A stretch of 64,000 nt of DNA from Turritopsis dohrnii (taxonomy: Eukaryota > Cnidaria > Hydrozoa > Anthoathecata > Oceaniidae), in the NCBI GenBank assembly GCA_027922465.2, contig BQMF02000047.1, positions 1,054,001 to 1,118,000 of the forward strand. Direction: 5' to 3'. Shown piece after piece: positions 54,975 to 64,000 of the stretch (positions within the stretch are counted from its first letter, which is position 1; each line of letters starts with the position of its first letter). The notes below the pieces were generated by a model that ran no database searches, was not told the origin of the DNA, and saw only the letters and a program-made list of their open reading frames with translations. The translations under genes were made by a program, and so were the position numbers.

Positions 54975-57190
54975 TAGTGTAACTCGCGTAAAAGTTTTTT
55001 ACGGCTTTTTTTTCGAAACGGATGTGCAAGAATCCCGCATTCCTGTGTGCAAACCCCGTGACGAAAATTTCAATCAAGGAATCGGGACTGGAAAGTGTAT
55101 TGATGTTGTAGAGCTCGAAAAACTGATCAAAAAATTGTATGGGATCGTTTCGCTACGACCAACCGTTGCAGAGATATCGTCAATCAAAGGTTTTGATGAC
55201 GTCATAGCCGCAGTACCAAATTAAATTTAGGCCCAAATGTTGCGTGACTCCATTACCCGTAACGCGAACCCTAAAAAACGTCAGTTATCCCCATTGGTTC
55301 TCGAGATATTTCCCCAAAAATGTCGCGTTCGATTGGGGATGCAATGCAATGGTTCCCCGTGATCATAAAAACATCTGACGTCAAATGCCACCTGCTATTA
55401 TACTAATCATGAATGTGTCTTGCGTGGGCGAACTGCCACTATATGACCACGATTAAGAAGATTTTGACCATTAAAAAACAAAAAACAAACACTCTCTAAA
55501 TTAAAAGTGGGATGCACACACGCGGATTAGTATAATACTAGACGCCAAGGCGTCGTCGCACGCCGCCAACGATCGACATGCATTTCAGGTAAAACATTTC
55601 TTACCGGTTTTTATTTCGAAAATGATCTCTTTATTCAAATCCCGTGTACGCGTATAAAAGTTGTTGTATGTACTGATAAAAAAAACTGACGTCAAATCAA
55701 TGATACAGTAGAATCTGACGTCATTATAGAGAAAAAAACGTTCTCACTGCTGCGTGGTTTTACGCGGACAATATAGGAAATCCTACGTAAAATTTAGTTA
55801 AATATATCACTCTCTAAAATAAAAGTGTGACACACAACGCGAATTAGTATAATAAGACTAGACGCCAAGGCGTCGTCGCACGCCGCCAACGATCAACATG
55901 CAGGCAAAACATTTCTTACCGGTTTTTATTTCGAAAATGATTCTTTTATTCAAATCCCGTGTGGAAGCGTATAAACGTTGTTGTATGTACTGATAAAAAA
56001 ACTGACGTCAAATCAATGATTCAGTAGAATCTGACGTCATTACTGAGAAAAAAACGTTATCGCTTCTACGTGGCTTTACGCGGCCAATATAGGAAATCCT
56101 ACGTAAAATTTAGTTAAATATATCACTCTCTAAAATAAAAGTGTGACACACAACGCGAATTAGTATATCAAATGCCACCTGCTATTATACTAATCATGAA
56201 TGTGTCTTGCGTGGGCGAACTGCCACTATATGACCACGATTAAGAAGATTTTGACCATTAAAAAACAAAAAACAAACACTCTCTAAATTAAAAGTGGGAT
56301 GCACACACGCGGATTAGTATAATACTAGCCGCCAAGGCGGCGTCGTTCGCCGCCCATGTTCAGCATGCGTTGACTTCACGAAAAATAAAATTAAGGAATT
56401 GGCAACCGAAAGTGTTCCCATGTTGTAGAGCTCGAAAAACTGATCAAAAAAATGTATGGAATCGTTCCGCTACGATCAACCGTTACAGAGATATCATTGT
56501 TCAAAGATTTTGATGACGTCACAGACCCCTCCCCAAAAAATTAGACCCAAATTTTTTGTCACCCCATCGCCTGTATCGCGGACCCCAAAAAACGTCAGTT
56601 ATCCCTATTGGTTACGGAGATAATTTTCCCGAAACGTCGCATTCGATTAGGGTCTCAATACAATGGTTTCACACTGACGTCGCGCACAAGAAGAGAAATA
56701 ATTTATGTGTGATCTTACATTGCTGACTCTCTTTCGCAGTTCACATCTACCATTTTGCGTGACTTACAAACAAACAAACAAACAAACAGACAGACAGACA
56801 GAGAATCGGCTATTAATATATAGAAGACTAGTAACTCGCGTAAAAGTTTTTTACGGCTATAATTTCGAAAAGGATGTGTCGAAAATAGGTGACGAAAAAT
56901 TAAATCACAAAATCGTGACTGGAAAGTGTTCCCGTGTTGTAGAGTTCGAAAAGCTGATCAAAAAAGTGTATGGGATCGTTTCGCTACGATCAACCGTTGC
57001 AGAGATATCGTTGATCAAAGATTTTAATGACGTCATATCCGCAGTACCAAATAAAATTTAGGCCTAAATGTTGCGTCACCCCGTCACCCGTATCGCGGAC
57101 CCCAAAAGACGTCAGTTATCCCTATTGGTTCTCAAGATATTTCCCCAAAAACGTCGCGTTCGATTGGGGATGCAATGCAATGATCATAAA
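54975..57190. repeat. Cluster of interleaved repeats, possibly Helitron-derived
   Basis: Three families alternate. (1) GTAACTCGCGTAAAAGTTTT...TGTTGTAGAGCTCGAAAAACTG...CAGAGATATCG occurs at 54980-55370, 56380-56665 (diverged) and 56830-57185. (2) ATATGACCACGATTAAGAAG...GGATTAGTATAATACTAG occurs at 55440-55540 and 56225-56330. (3) A 320-bp unit beginning CTAGACGCCAAGGCGTCGTC is repeated in tandem from 55538 and 55858. Each unit starts with the hairpin GACGCC-AA-GGCGTC beside CTAG. Read on the minus strand this is hairpin + CTAGT, the form of a Helitron 3' end. Chance ORFs here (55024-55224, 56705-57061) are copies of the repeat, not genes. Confidence 0.6.
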
Positions 57191-57339
57191 AACATCTGAC
57201 GTTTAGAGTGGTTTAGAGTGTTTTTTATCTTATTAATGTCAAAACACTTTAACAATCGTGCAAATAGCGAGTCTGACTCGGGAAAATAACCTTCATTACT
57301 GCATAATTTACACAGCATGTAAACAGCACACCAACATCT

Positions 57340-57510
57340 ATGTTGTCAACACCCACCATCTCTACCTTAACATCTGGAGACCATTTTACTTCACTGGTGG
57401 GTAGCTTGTCATCTGCGCTTGAACAGCAGCAGGTGCAAGTACAGGCACAACAGCTGCAGTTGAACGAGGTTGTAAAGACTTTGGTCAACCTAGGAACACG
57501 GCGATCTTGA
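57340..57510 (+). CDS. Small Gln-rich ORF, unrecognised
   Basis: 56 residues: MLSTPTISTLTSGDHFTSLV, then a heptad-like Gln-rich helix SALEQQQVQVQAQQLQLNEV, end NLGTRRS. The codon pattern looks coding and an overlapping minus-strand frame gives an unlikely Cys run. 120 bases upstream of the 57633 ORF on the same strand, so it may be part of the same transcription unit. No family recognised. Confidence 0.4.
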   Translation: MLSTPTISTLTSGDHFTSLVGSLSSALEQQQVQVQAQQLQLNEVVKTLVNLGTRRS

Positions 57511-58323
57511 ATTGGATTTTTGAACTTTCAGGTCTGCAAATTTACGGGCGGATAATCGCCTTCGCACAGCAATCTTTTTTCTGGTCTGTAAATCTATCAC
57601 ACGAATAGATTCAAAAGATTTAAGATTCAAGCATGGCGTCGTCTAGATCATCATCCGATGTTGTTGGGGTGCCACCGATGTCCATTCTAGGCAGTTTTTT
57701 CACTGATTCTGCGAATTATTTATTAAGGAATGTGAAGCAAAAGGTATACAACAACAACAACACTAAATCAACGTCTGCTAAGGGTCATAAACACATTATT
57801 GCCATAACTGCTGTTCACAGGCTATTATTTACCTGCGTGTTTGGTTCGAAATTCAAGCCAAATGAATGCTCATTTCGTTCTAAAAAGCTAATAGAGTTTG
57901 GTTTGTCCAGTATGAAGCGTGTCGAGGAGATTCTTCCAGATGTGCATTTGGCACGCATTCACCGAAACCAAGATATTTCGGTTGCTTCTCCTGAGATAGA
58001 TGAGGTTCCTCAGTGGGTGAAGTCTGTGCCGCTGAAAGAAATCTGCAAAGTAGACATCGAGAAATTGCCAATGGTTGTGGGAAAGGGAATGTGTTGGAAG
58101 ATAAAGAAAAATGATGAGTATTTCCTTGCCTTAAAGGACAACTTTGAGGAAGGAGATTAAGGCCCGAGTAAACAGATCCAACATTCATATCCAACATATT
58201 CTATAATGTTGGATGAAATGTTGGATGTATGTTGGATGACCAATTTTGCTGTTTGAAAGGACCATCCAACATTTACATCCAACAGCATAGCGCGTGTTTA
58301 TTATTTATTTTGGTTCATTCAAT

Positions 58324-59577
58324 ATGGCCGCTTTAAACAGTGCACTCGTGCTTGTTCTAGCAGAGTTAATGGATTCAGACGATGAAAAGCCTCGTAGAGG
58401 AAAAACAAGGGACTGGATAAAAAGGAGGAAGGAAAGTGGCTACTTTCAAAACATTTTCCAGGAACTTAAATTAGAAGACCGTATTGGTTTTAGAGACATG
58501 TTCAGGATGAGTGTTGCAGATTATGAATACATCCTCAGTCAGATCTCTGATCTTATCTCAACAGAAAATAGAGCTTGTGGAAACAAACCTATCGAACCTG
58601 ATGAAAGATTAGCACTAACGTTGCGATACCTCGCTACTGGTGAATCTTTCAAATCTCTAAGCTACCAATTCCGAATTTCTTTGGCCGCAGTTTCATATAT
58701 TATAAAAGGTTGTTGTCGTGCGATTAATGAAAGATTGCAACATATTTTCATTAAAGTTCCGGATTCCTCGGCTAAATGGCAACAAATTTCTGAAAAGTTT
58801 GAGCAACGTTGGAATTACCCTCACGCTCTTGGTGCGATAGATGGAAAACATGTGCGGATAGTGAAGCCTGATAATGGAGGCTCGTATTATTATAATTATA
58901 AGCATACACATTCAATTATACTATTAGCAATTGCTGGGCCTGACTATGAATGCCTATATGCTGACATTGGGTCAAATGGCAGGGTAAATGACTCTGGGAT
59001 ATGGAACAAGTGTTCGCTGCTTCAAGGAATAGAGGATGGGTCAATAAAGTTGCCTGACGATGATTATTTAATGGATGAATGCAAAATGCCTTATGTTTTC
59101 CTTGGTGATGACGCTTTTGCCTTGAAAAACTTTATGATGAAGCCCTACCCTCAGCAGAATTTATCAGCGGATAAAAGAATCTACAATTACCGACATAGTC
59201 GTGCAAGGAGAATTTCGGAAAACCTATTTGGAATACTTGCGAATAGATGGCGAATTTACTTTACAATCATCAATTTGGAACCAGAAATCGTCAAGGATAT
59301 TGTTTTATCCACCTTAATTTTACATAATATGTTGTTAAAAAGCCTTAGCTCAACAAATGCATATAGACCCACCTCCCTCACCGATTATGTTAATTCAACT
59401 GGCGAGGTAACCGAAGGAGAGTGGAGAAGAGATGTGATAACAGGAGACACTTTCTATCCATTGCAAGTACCTAGAAGTGGTCACAACGCAAAAGCTTCTG
59501 CAAAGGGTGTAAGAGACAATTTTAAGGATTATTTCGTTACAGATGGTGCTGTGTCATGGCAATGGAAATACTGTTAA
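58324..59577 (+). CDS. PIF/Harbinger DDE transposase (HARBI1-like)
   Basis: 417 residues from the ATG at 58324. An upstream in-frame ATG at 58294 exists, but the sister element's ORF aligns from here (xxLMDSDDEKPxRGKTRxW). Catalytic triad of the DDE_4 nuclease: D173 in GAIDGKHVRI, D214 in YADIGSNGRVNDSG, E299 in RHSRARRISENLFG, with the flanking FLGDDAFALKNFM block intact. The N-terminal third is the helical helix-turn-helix-like region (LRYLATGESFKSLSYQFRIS). The C terminus ends YFVTDGAVSWQWKYC. No frameshift or stop. Known: the transposase cuts the element ends and needs the Myb/MADF partner for nuclear import and DNA binding. That partner is encoded convergently at 59688-60620. Confidence 0.95.
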   Translation: MAALNSALVLVLAELMDSDDEKPRRGKTRDWIKRRKESGYFQNIFQELKLEDRIGFRDMFRMSVADYEYILSQISDLISTENRACGNKPIEPDERLALTLRYLATGESFKSLSYQFRISLAAVSYIIKGCCRAINERLQHIFIKVPDSSAKWQQISEKFEQRWNYPHALGAIDGKHVRIVKPDNGGSYYYNYKHTHSIILLAIAGPDYECLYADIGSNGRVNDSGIWNKCSLLQGIEDGSIKLPDDDYLMDECKMPYVFLGDDAFALKNFMMKPYPQQNLSADKRIYNYRHSRARRISENLFGILANRWRIYFTIINLEPEIVKDIVLSTLILHNMLLKSLSSTNAYRPTSLTDYVNSTGEVTEGEWRRDVITGDTFYPLQVPRSGHNAKASAKGVRDNFKDYFVTDGAVSWQWKYC

Positions 59578-59687
59578 TTTTATTGTGGTCAACTATATAC
59601 TTGTATATATTTGTATTCTCGTAACCAAATTATACTGTTATACATATATAATTTATAGTGGCTATCATACAAAAGTTTGAAAAAAAG

Positions 59688-60620
59688 TTACTTTGAGCTG
59701 TTAAGATATTCTAAGTATGACTCATTTCCTTGTTCCATTGGCTGGTATGGATTTCGGTTTTGAAATTGGAAAGTTGGATGCTGAAATGTAGCACTCGATA
59801 CATGTTGTGGAGCAGGCTGCGAATTTGGGAATGACTGATAGCATCCATCCGACATTTCAATTTCAAATAAAACATCGTTGATACGTTTCTCTGCAATCGC
59901 TCTCTGCCGCTTATTATAGGTAGACAACTTTTCATCGATGTAAGTTGCGAATGCCGTACGTTTTACTCCTTGACTTTGGGATTCTTTGCTGCTGGATGTT
60001 ATTGCATCGGTACACTTTGTTAATAACTCTATTTTCCTCTCTGCCATTGTCTTTGATTTCTTTCTAGATACTTCGGGTACGTCTGTACACTCTGTATCAA
60101 GATCTTCGTTAGGTTGCTTTAGAGTATTCTTGCTGTTAGATGCTTTCATAACCGACTGTAAAAATACCAAGCTCTTGTAATGGGTCCAGTTGCTAACATA
60201 AAGCTCGTCGGTGCTTTGGCCGCTTTTGGTTTTGTTTACTTTTGCCATTTCACGCCCTAGTTGAGCTCTTAAACCATTGATCTTTGTTTTGATAGAGTTA
60301 ACATTGCATTGTAAAACATCAGCAATTTCATTGTAGGCTACATCTTTAGCATCGCGCTTTGAATAATCCTTATTGAAGACATCCCAAAGGCAGGGTCTTT
60401 CCTCTAACATTTCTATCAGAAGCGAAACTTCATCATCCAACCAATCTTTTGCCCCTTTACTTGGTGCTTTATCTTTTTTTGCTTTCGTCACTTCATTTTG
60501 GGGCTCTTCTGTATTCTTATTTCCATCTTGAGATTTATTTGTCAAATGCTTTTTAAAAACACGCCCTTTTAAAGGGCTTTTTTGTTTTGATCCTGTTGAG
60601 TCTGAGTCACTGCTGTCCAT
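59688..60620 (-). CDS. Harbinger MADF/Myb-like accessory protein
   Basis: 310 residues if started at the ATG at 60620 (MDSSDSDSTGS, aligned with the sister's MSSSDSES). An ATG 21 bases upstream gives 317. A Lys-rich N terminus is followed by the trihelix/MADF-type domain: KDWLDDEVSLLIEMLEERPC, LWDVFNKDYSKRDAKDVAYN, EIADVLQCNVNSIKTKINGL. Then comes a linker, a conserved ATYIDEKLSTYNKRQRAIAE helix and a Gln/Pro-rich end. Known role: binds transposon ends and carries the transposase into the nucleus. Frame intact, convergent with the transposase with 110 bases between stops. Confidence 0.9.
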   Translation of the reverse strand: MDSSDSDSTGSKQKSPLKGRVFKKHLTNKSQDGNKNTEEPQNEVTKAKKDKAPSKGAKDWLDDEVSLLIEMLEERPCLWDVFNKDYSKRDAKDVAYNEIADVLQCNVNSIKTKINGLRAQLGREMAKVNKTKSGQSTDELYVSNWTHYKSLVFLQSVMKASNSKNTLKQPNEDLDTECTDVPEVSRKKSKTMAERKIELLTKCTDAITSSSKESQSQGVKRTAFATYIDEKLSTYNKRQRAIAEKRINDVLFEIEMSDGCYQSFPNSQPAPQHVSSATFQHPTFQFQNRNPYQPMEQGNESYLEYLNSSK

Positions 60621-61311
60621 CGTTTTGTTGAATGAATACACACTGCTCTTAGAAATTAAAAATCAAAACAAACATTCTACTGTAATGTAATTCGAAAAAG
60701 TATTCGAAATTCGAATTTTTTGGCGCGAAATAAGATGTTGGATGAAAAATCAGTTTAAACACGTCCAACACGCATTTTTCAGCCATTTTGATGTTGGATG
60801 CCAAAATTTGTCGGATGAAAAATTTGATCCAGAACAAATTTCATCCAACACGATCCAACATTATTTTTTCCTTTTTTCATAAAAAATGTTGGATGAAAGA
60901 GTGCATTTAAACAGATCCAACATCTTATCCAACACCTATTTTTGGGTGTTGGATGTAAATGTTGGATCTGTTTACTCGGGCCTTTACGTTCTTTTTAAAG
61001 GTGAGCGTGCCGAAGTGTATGCTGTTAGTGTGGATTTCATGTGCAATGCACGAAACTGTATCCGTGTAATGAATAAGTTTAAGCGAGACCATCAACGCCA
61101 ATCCTTCAAAATCAAGAAGGCCCCAAAGCTGCAAGGAAAAGTCATTTTGGTGGGGAAAGAGGATGTAAGCGATTATCTGCCATTTAAAATAACATTCATG
61201 GAAAGCAAGGACAGGACATCAAATGATGTTGGTGGAATTAGCATTAGTTTTTACAATTTTTGTTTCAATTGTTTTGGCTTTTTAACCCATGATACTGCAA
61301 CTAGCATGTGA

Positions 61312-61630
61312 AGATATTAAAGTATGATATACCCTATTGAGATAAATTTTCCCGTGGACGTATTTTTGTTGATAATTCAAATTCCTAAATTTTGTGTCAA
61401 ATTTTCGCAGACATTGAAAAAATAATTTTAAGGTTTTTGAAAATACAATGTTGGCTTTTGAAAATACAGTAACAGCTGAGTTAGCATTTGAACCAATGGC
61501 CTCCTTCATTTTGCGTTGTGGTGACATATTTTTCCGGAAATAACCAAAATTTATCTTATTAAGATATGCAGTTGACAGTTGCTCTCCATTTGTATGAGAT
61601 GATATAAACAACATGCTTTTGATATACTTA
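61312..61630. other. Spacer between interrupted gene and second Harbinger
   Basis: No feature recognised. It may contain 3' UTR of the interrupted gene. TTA at 61628-61630 is the likely target duplication of the next element. Confidence 0.4.
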
Positions 61631-61815
61631 AGGTGGGCGCAAATGCATCCAACATTTTCATCCAACATGAGATGAAATGTTTGACGAATGTTGGATGAAA
61701 ATTTCATCCAACTTTCGAATTTCGAATTTTTCAAAAATTGCATTTGAGAGGCTTCAATCCAACACGTTTCATCCAACATAAAAGTTCATTCATTCATTTT
61801 ATGTCATGATTCGCG

Positions 61816-63070
61816 ATGGACGACTTGGCGGCAATCATTGTTCTAAACGAGCTAATGGATTCTGACGACGAAAAGCCGAAACGTGGCAAAACAAGAAATT
61901 GGGTGAAAAGAAGAAGAGAGAGGGGATATTTCACAAACATTGTCCAAGAACTAATCATCGAGGATAAACAAGGTTTTTTTAGGGAAATGTTTCGCATGGA
62001 TGTCACCACTGATTTTGAGTTTATATTAAAAAATATTTCAGACCTTATTTCCCCAAAAGAAAGACTTGGTGGAACAATACCAATTGAAAGTAATGAAAGA
62101 CTGGCACTAACACTCCGCTATCTAGCCACTGGGGAATCTTTCCAGTCATTAAGTTTCCAGTTACCGCATATCGTTAAACGCTGTATCTTACATAGTGAAA
62201 GGCTGCTGTAAAGCTATTGTTGATCGTTTAACTCCCAACTTCATCAAAGTCCCTTCAACAAAAGAGGAATGGTTAGAAATTTCTGAGAGATTTGAGGAGA
62301 GATGGAATTTTCCGCATGCCCTCGGTGCGATCGACGGAAAACATGTTCGCATTCAGAAGCCTAAAAATGGAGGTTCATACTACTACAATTACAAACACAC
62401 ACACTCCATTATTCTCATGGCTATTGCCGGCCCAAATTACGAATGCTTATATGCAGATGTCGGTTCCAATGGTAGGGTAAATGATTCGGGAGTTTGGAAT
62501 AAGTCATCCCTTCATCAAGGTATACAAAATGGATCCATTCAACTACCTGACGACAGAGAGTTGCCCAATGGGGAAATCCCTCCGCATGTTTTTCTTGGGG
62601 ACGATGCTTTCGCCCTAAAGAAATTCATGATGAAGCCTTTTCCCCAACAGGGTTTAGATGCTCCAAAGCGAGTTTATAACTATAGACATAGCAGAGCTCG
62701 TCGAATTTCAGAGAATCTTTTTGGAATTCTGGCCAATAGGTGGAGAATTTATTTCACTATAATTAATCTTGAACCGAAACACGTTGAAAACGTAGTTCTT
62801 GCTACACTCACCCTCCACAACATGCTGCTTACCAATAGCCCAAAGTCGGCCAATGTTTATCGTCCCCCTTTCTATGGTGATAGCTTATCGGAAAATGGAG
62901 AAATTGTTGAAGGAGAATGGCGAGCTGAAAAATCTACTGAATCGTTGCATTCCCTGGAAATTCCACGAAGTGGTCACAATGCAACTTTGTATGCAAAATC
63001 AGTACGGGAAACCTTTATGGACTATTTCGTGAATGATGGGGCGGTTGAATGGCAATGGAAGTTTGTCTAA
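61816..63070 (+). pseudogene. Harbinger transposase with a +1 frameshift
   Basis: Highly similar to the transposase at 58324-59577 along its length, including GAIDGKHVRI, YADVGSNGRVNDSG and RHSRARRISENLFG. The frame is broken at about 62161-62165: SLSFQ is followed by TTACCGC where the sister has TTCCGA, consistent with one inserted base. The first frame stops at 62211 and the second runs 62165-63070. All catalytic residues survive in the second frame, so the loss is recent. Confidence 0.9.
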
Positions 63071-63189
63071 TCAAAAAACAATAAATTAACTTAGTTATAT
63101 TAGTTTTTTTCTTTTTTTATCTCAATCATTTTAAGTATGAACTAAGTACTATAAATTAAAGAAAAAAACACACAACATTGTAAGATAGT

Positions 63190-63768
63190 TTATGATAACT
63201 CTGCATATGTCTTCCCATTTCTTTCCATTTGGACATGATTGAATGGTACCCGACTTTGACCTTGTTGAAAATCATAAGATAGTTGGCCGGCAATTGGGGT
63301 CCGGGGTTGGGGCTGATTGGGATCGAATGGCTGAACAGCTTGATACTGATGTTGATAGGAATTTCTTTGTTCTTGTTCTAACTCGGAAGACATTTCTGCT
63401 TCAAATAACACATCAGAAATTCGTTTTTCGGCAATTCTTCTCGGGCGCTCGGGTAGTTGAGATAATTTTTTGTCTACATATAAAGCAAAACTTGAAACAT
63501 TTGGGGCTTTGAATAGTTCACGCTTTGAATAGTCAGGGTGGTAAACATCCCATAAACACGAATTAGCTTCGAGCATATCAATAAGCAGAGAGATCTCTTC
63601 ATCTGTCCAATCTTTCGCTGTTTTAGTTTTTCCCTTTCTTCTTAGTCTTTTCATTACCCTTGTCAGTTTTGTGTTCTTTTCTGCTTTTTTTTCCTTAACA
63701 TATTTACTAAAGATCTCCCCTGGCTGATATCCATTTTCAGAAATACTTTCAGAATCGCTTGATGACAT
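63190..63768 (-). pseudogene. Harbinger MADF/Myb-like accessory protein with internal deletion
   Basis: Open frame from the ATG at 63768 (an ATG at 63810 is also in frame): MSSSDSESISENGYQPGEIF, KDWTDEEISLLIDMLEANSC, LWDVYHPDYSKRE, then directly LFKAPNVSSFALYVDKKLSQ. Relative to the intact partner, about 115 residues are missing, including the second half of the DNA-binding domain. The junction is flanked by a repeat, GCTTTGAATAGT, present twice at about 63507-63534, suggesting deletion between short direct repeats. The frame was kept, but DNA binding should be lost. Confidence 0.85.
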
Positions 63769-64000
63769 TTCGGTACTCTTGCTTTCTCTCCAAATACAAA
63801 GCTTTACCAATTAATTTGTTTTGTGTTGTTCGATTGATAAAAAAGTTCGAATAGGTGTTCGAAAATTCGAAAAACACTCCAACTCATTGCTTTTTACACT
63901 CATCGCAGAGACTAATCATAAAATGTTGGATGAAATTTGACTCAAATGCATCCAAACATAGAAATTGACGAGTTCCTTTCGAAACTCTTCTTTGATCTCG

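Larger units (their letters stand above)
58160..60983 (+). mobile_element. Complete PIF/Harbinger transposon (TTA target duplication)
   Basis: Ends AGGCCCGAGTAAACAGATCC (left) and GGATCTGTTTACTCGGGCCT (right, as seen on plus) are perfect inverted repeats. TTA at 58157-58159 and at 60984-60986 is the 3-bp duplication usual for this superfamily. Subterminal ATCCAACA / TGTTGGAT words are repeated about ten times within 150 bp of each end, the likely binding sites of the Myb-like partner. It encodes both standard proteins in convergent orientation with intact frames, so it may be autonomous and recent. Confidence 0.93.
57633..61311 (+). pseudogene. Unrecognised gene interrupted by a Harbinger transposon
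   Basis: The left part (57633-58159, ATG at 57633) reads MASSRSSSDVVGVPPMSILG, AITAVHRLLFTCVFGSKFKP, ICKVDIEKLPMVVGKGMCWK and is cut after EEGD by the element at 58160. The right part (from 60987) reads VLFKGERAEVYAVSVDFMCN, NCIRVMNKFKRDHQRQSFKI, GKVILVGKEDVSDYLPFKIT, to a stop at 61309-61311 or an unseen donor. With the transposon and one TTA removed, the two parts are in one continuous frame of about 280 codons. No family is recognised. The protein looks globular and cytosolic or nuclear, with no signal or membrane segment. The present allele would be truncated after about 176 residues. Confidence 0.65.
61631..64000 (+). mobile_element. Second, decayed PIF/Harbinger transposon (right end beyond window)
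   Basis: Starts AGGTGGGCGCAAATGCATCC directly after TTA, with ATCCAACA / TGTTGGAT subterminal repeats like the first element. Same gene order and orientation. The inner right repeats appear at 63923-63955 (AAAATGTTGGATGAAATT, CAAATGCATCCAAACAT). By comparison with the first element the terminus should lie within about 100 bases after the window end. TIR sequence differs from the first element beyond the leading AGG, so it is a related but separate family. Confidence 0.85.

Noticed and set aside
55024..57061. Two similar ORFs (LIKKLYGIVSLRPTVAEIS and LIKKVYGIVSLRSTVAEIS) as a gene family
   Set aside because: They are translations of a dispersed non-coding repeat. A third copy at 56380-56665 is frame-broken and the similarity extends outside the frames on both sides.
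57249..57488. Minus-strand ORF with a CSCCACTCTCCCSS cysteine run
   Set aside because: Antisense of CAG/CAA-rich codons of the plus-strand Gln-rich ORF at 57340-57510, which has the more natural protein.
1..64000. tRNA or rRNA genes, CRISPR arrays, riboswitches, bacterial promoters
   Set aside because: No sequence with a complete tRNA fold outside the SINE head, no rRNA words, no regularly spaced short repeats with unique spacers, and the gene structure is eukaryotic.

Overview
The window is AT-rich eukaryotic DNA with split genes (GT-AG introns), many small inverted-repeat transposons, a tRNA-derived SINE and fragments of non-LTR, tyrosine-recombinase and Harbinger elements. The codon style, small introns and repeat spectrum suggest a non-bilaterian marine animal, most likely a cnidarian, perhaps a hydrozoan. 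That placement is inference. I see no prokaryotic genes, CRISPR arrays, rRNA or intact tRNA genes.

Layout. 1-14,000: a signal-peptide exon on the minus strand resembling the extracellular domain of CNNM metal-transport mediators (1890-2222), a MITE family with one copy carrying a nested MITE (2496-3008, 8173-8539), a decayed LINE end (5130-5866), a large single minus exon of unknown family with a nuclear-localisation-like basic N terminus (8639-10165), and a pair of phase-compatible unknown exons on the plus strand (12415-13303). 14,059-16,449: a compact plus-strand gene that looks like CYREN/MRI, the Ku-binding NHEJ regulator, with two alternative internal exons of equivalent phase. 16,560-28,700: repeat-dominated. 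It holds a TTTGGCG-rich transposon, proline-rich minus-strand ORFs, a seven-unit tandem array with a conserved hairpin core, and a LINE end with a 19-bp target duplication, itself split by a DNA transposon built from AAGACGTCTT palindromes.

30,180-48,544: the best-supported host genes. Two kinesin genes lie tail to tail. The plus copy can be read through 16 exons (1212 residues plus a missing start) and the minus copy through 15 exons (1139 residues plus a missing start). Many intron positions and phases match, so they are paralogues. The end of the motor domain resembles the plant/protist armadillo-repeat (ARK, KIN-U) kinesins, although no armadillo repeats are visible. Both tails carry dynein light chain LC8-type motifs (GVQVE, TQT). 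The minus copy has a degenerate nucleotide pocket. Its introns are filled with transposons, including three nested layers just upstream of the large tail exon.

48,600-57,200: transposon graveyard, with a pogo-like remnant, a deleted DIRS-like tyrosine-recombinase retroelement with inverted repeats, a foldback region, and a Helitron-like repeat cluster. 57,300-64,000: a small unknown gene interrupted by a complete PIF/Harbinger transposon (TTA target duplication, DDE transposase plus convergent MADF/Myb-like partner), followed in the same orientation by a second, decayed Harbinger that runs off the window end.

A recurring theme is insertion that can be read backwards: two insertions (22207-24547 and 58160-60983) sit in reading frames that become continuous again if the element and one target-site copy are removed, which fixes the element ends to the base.
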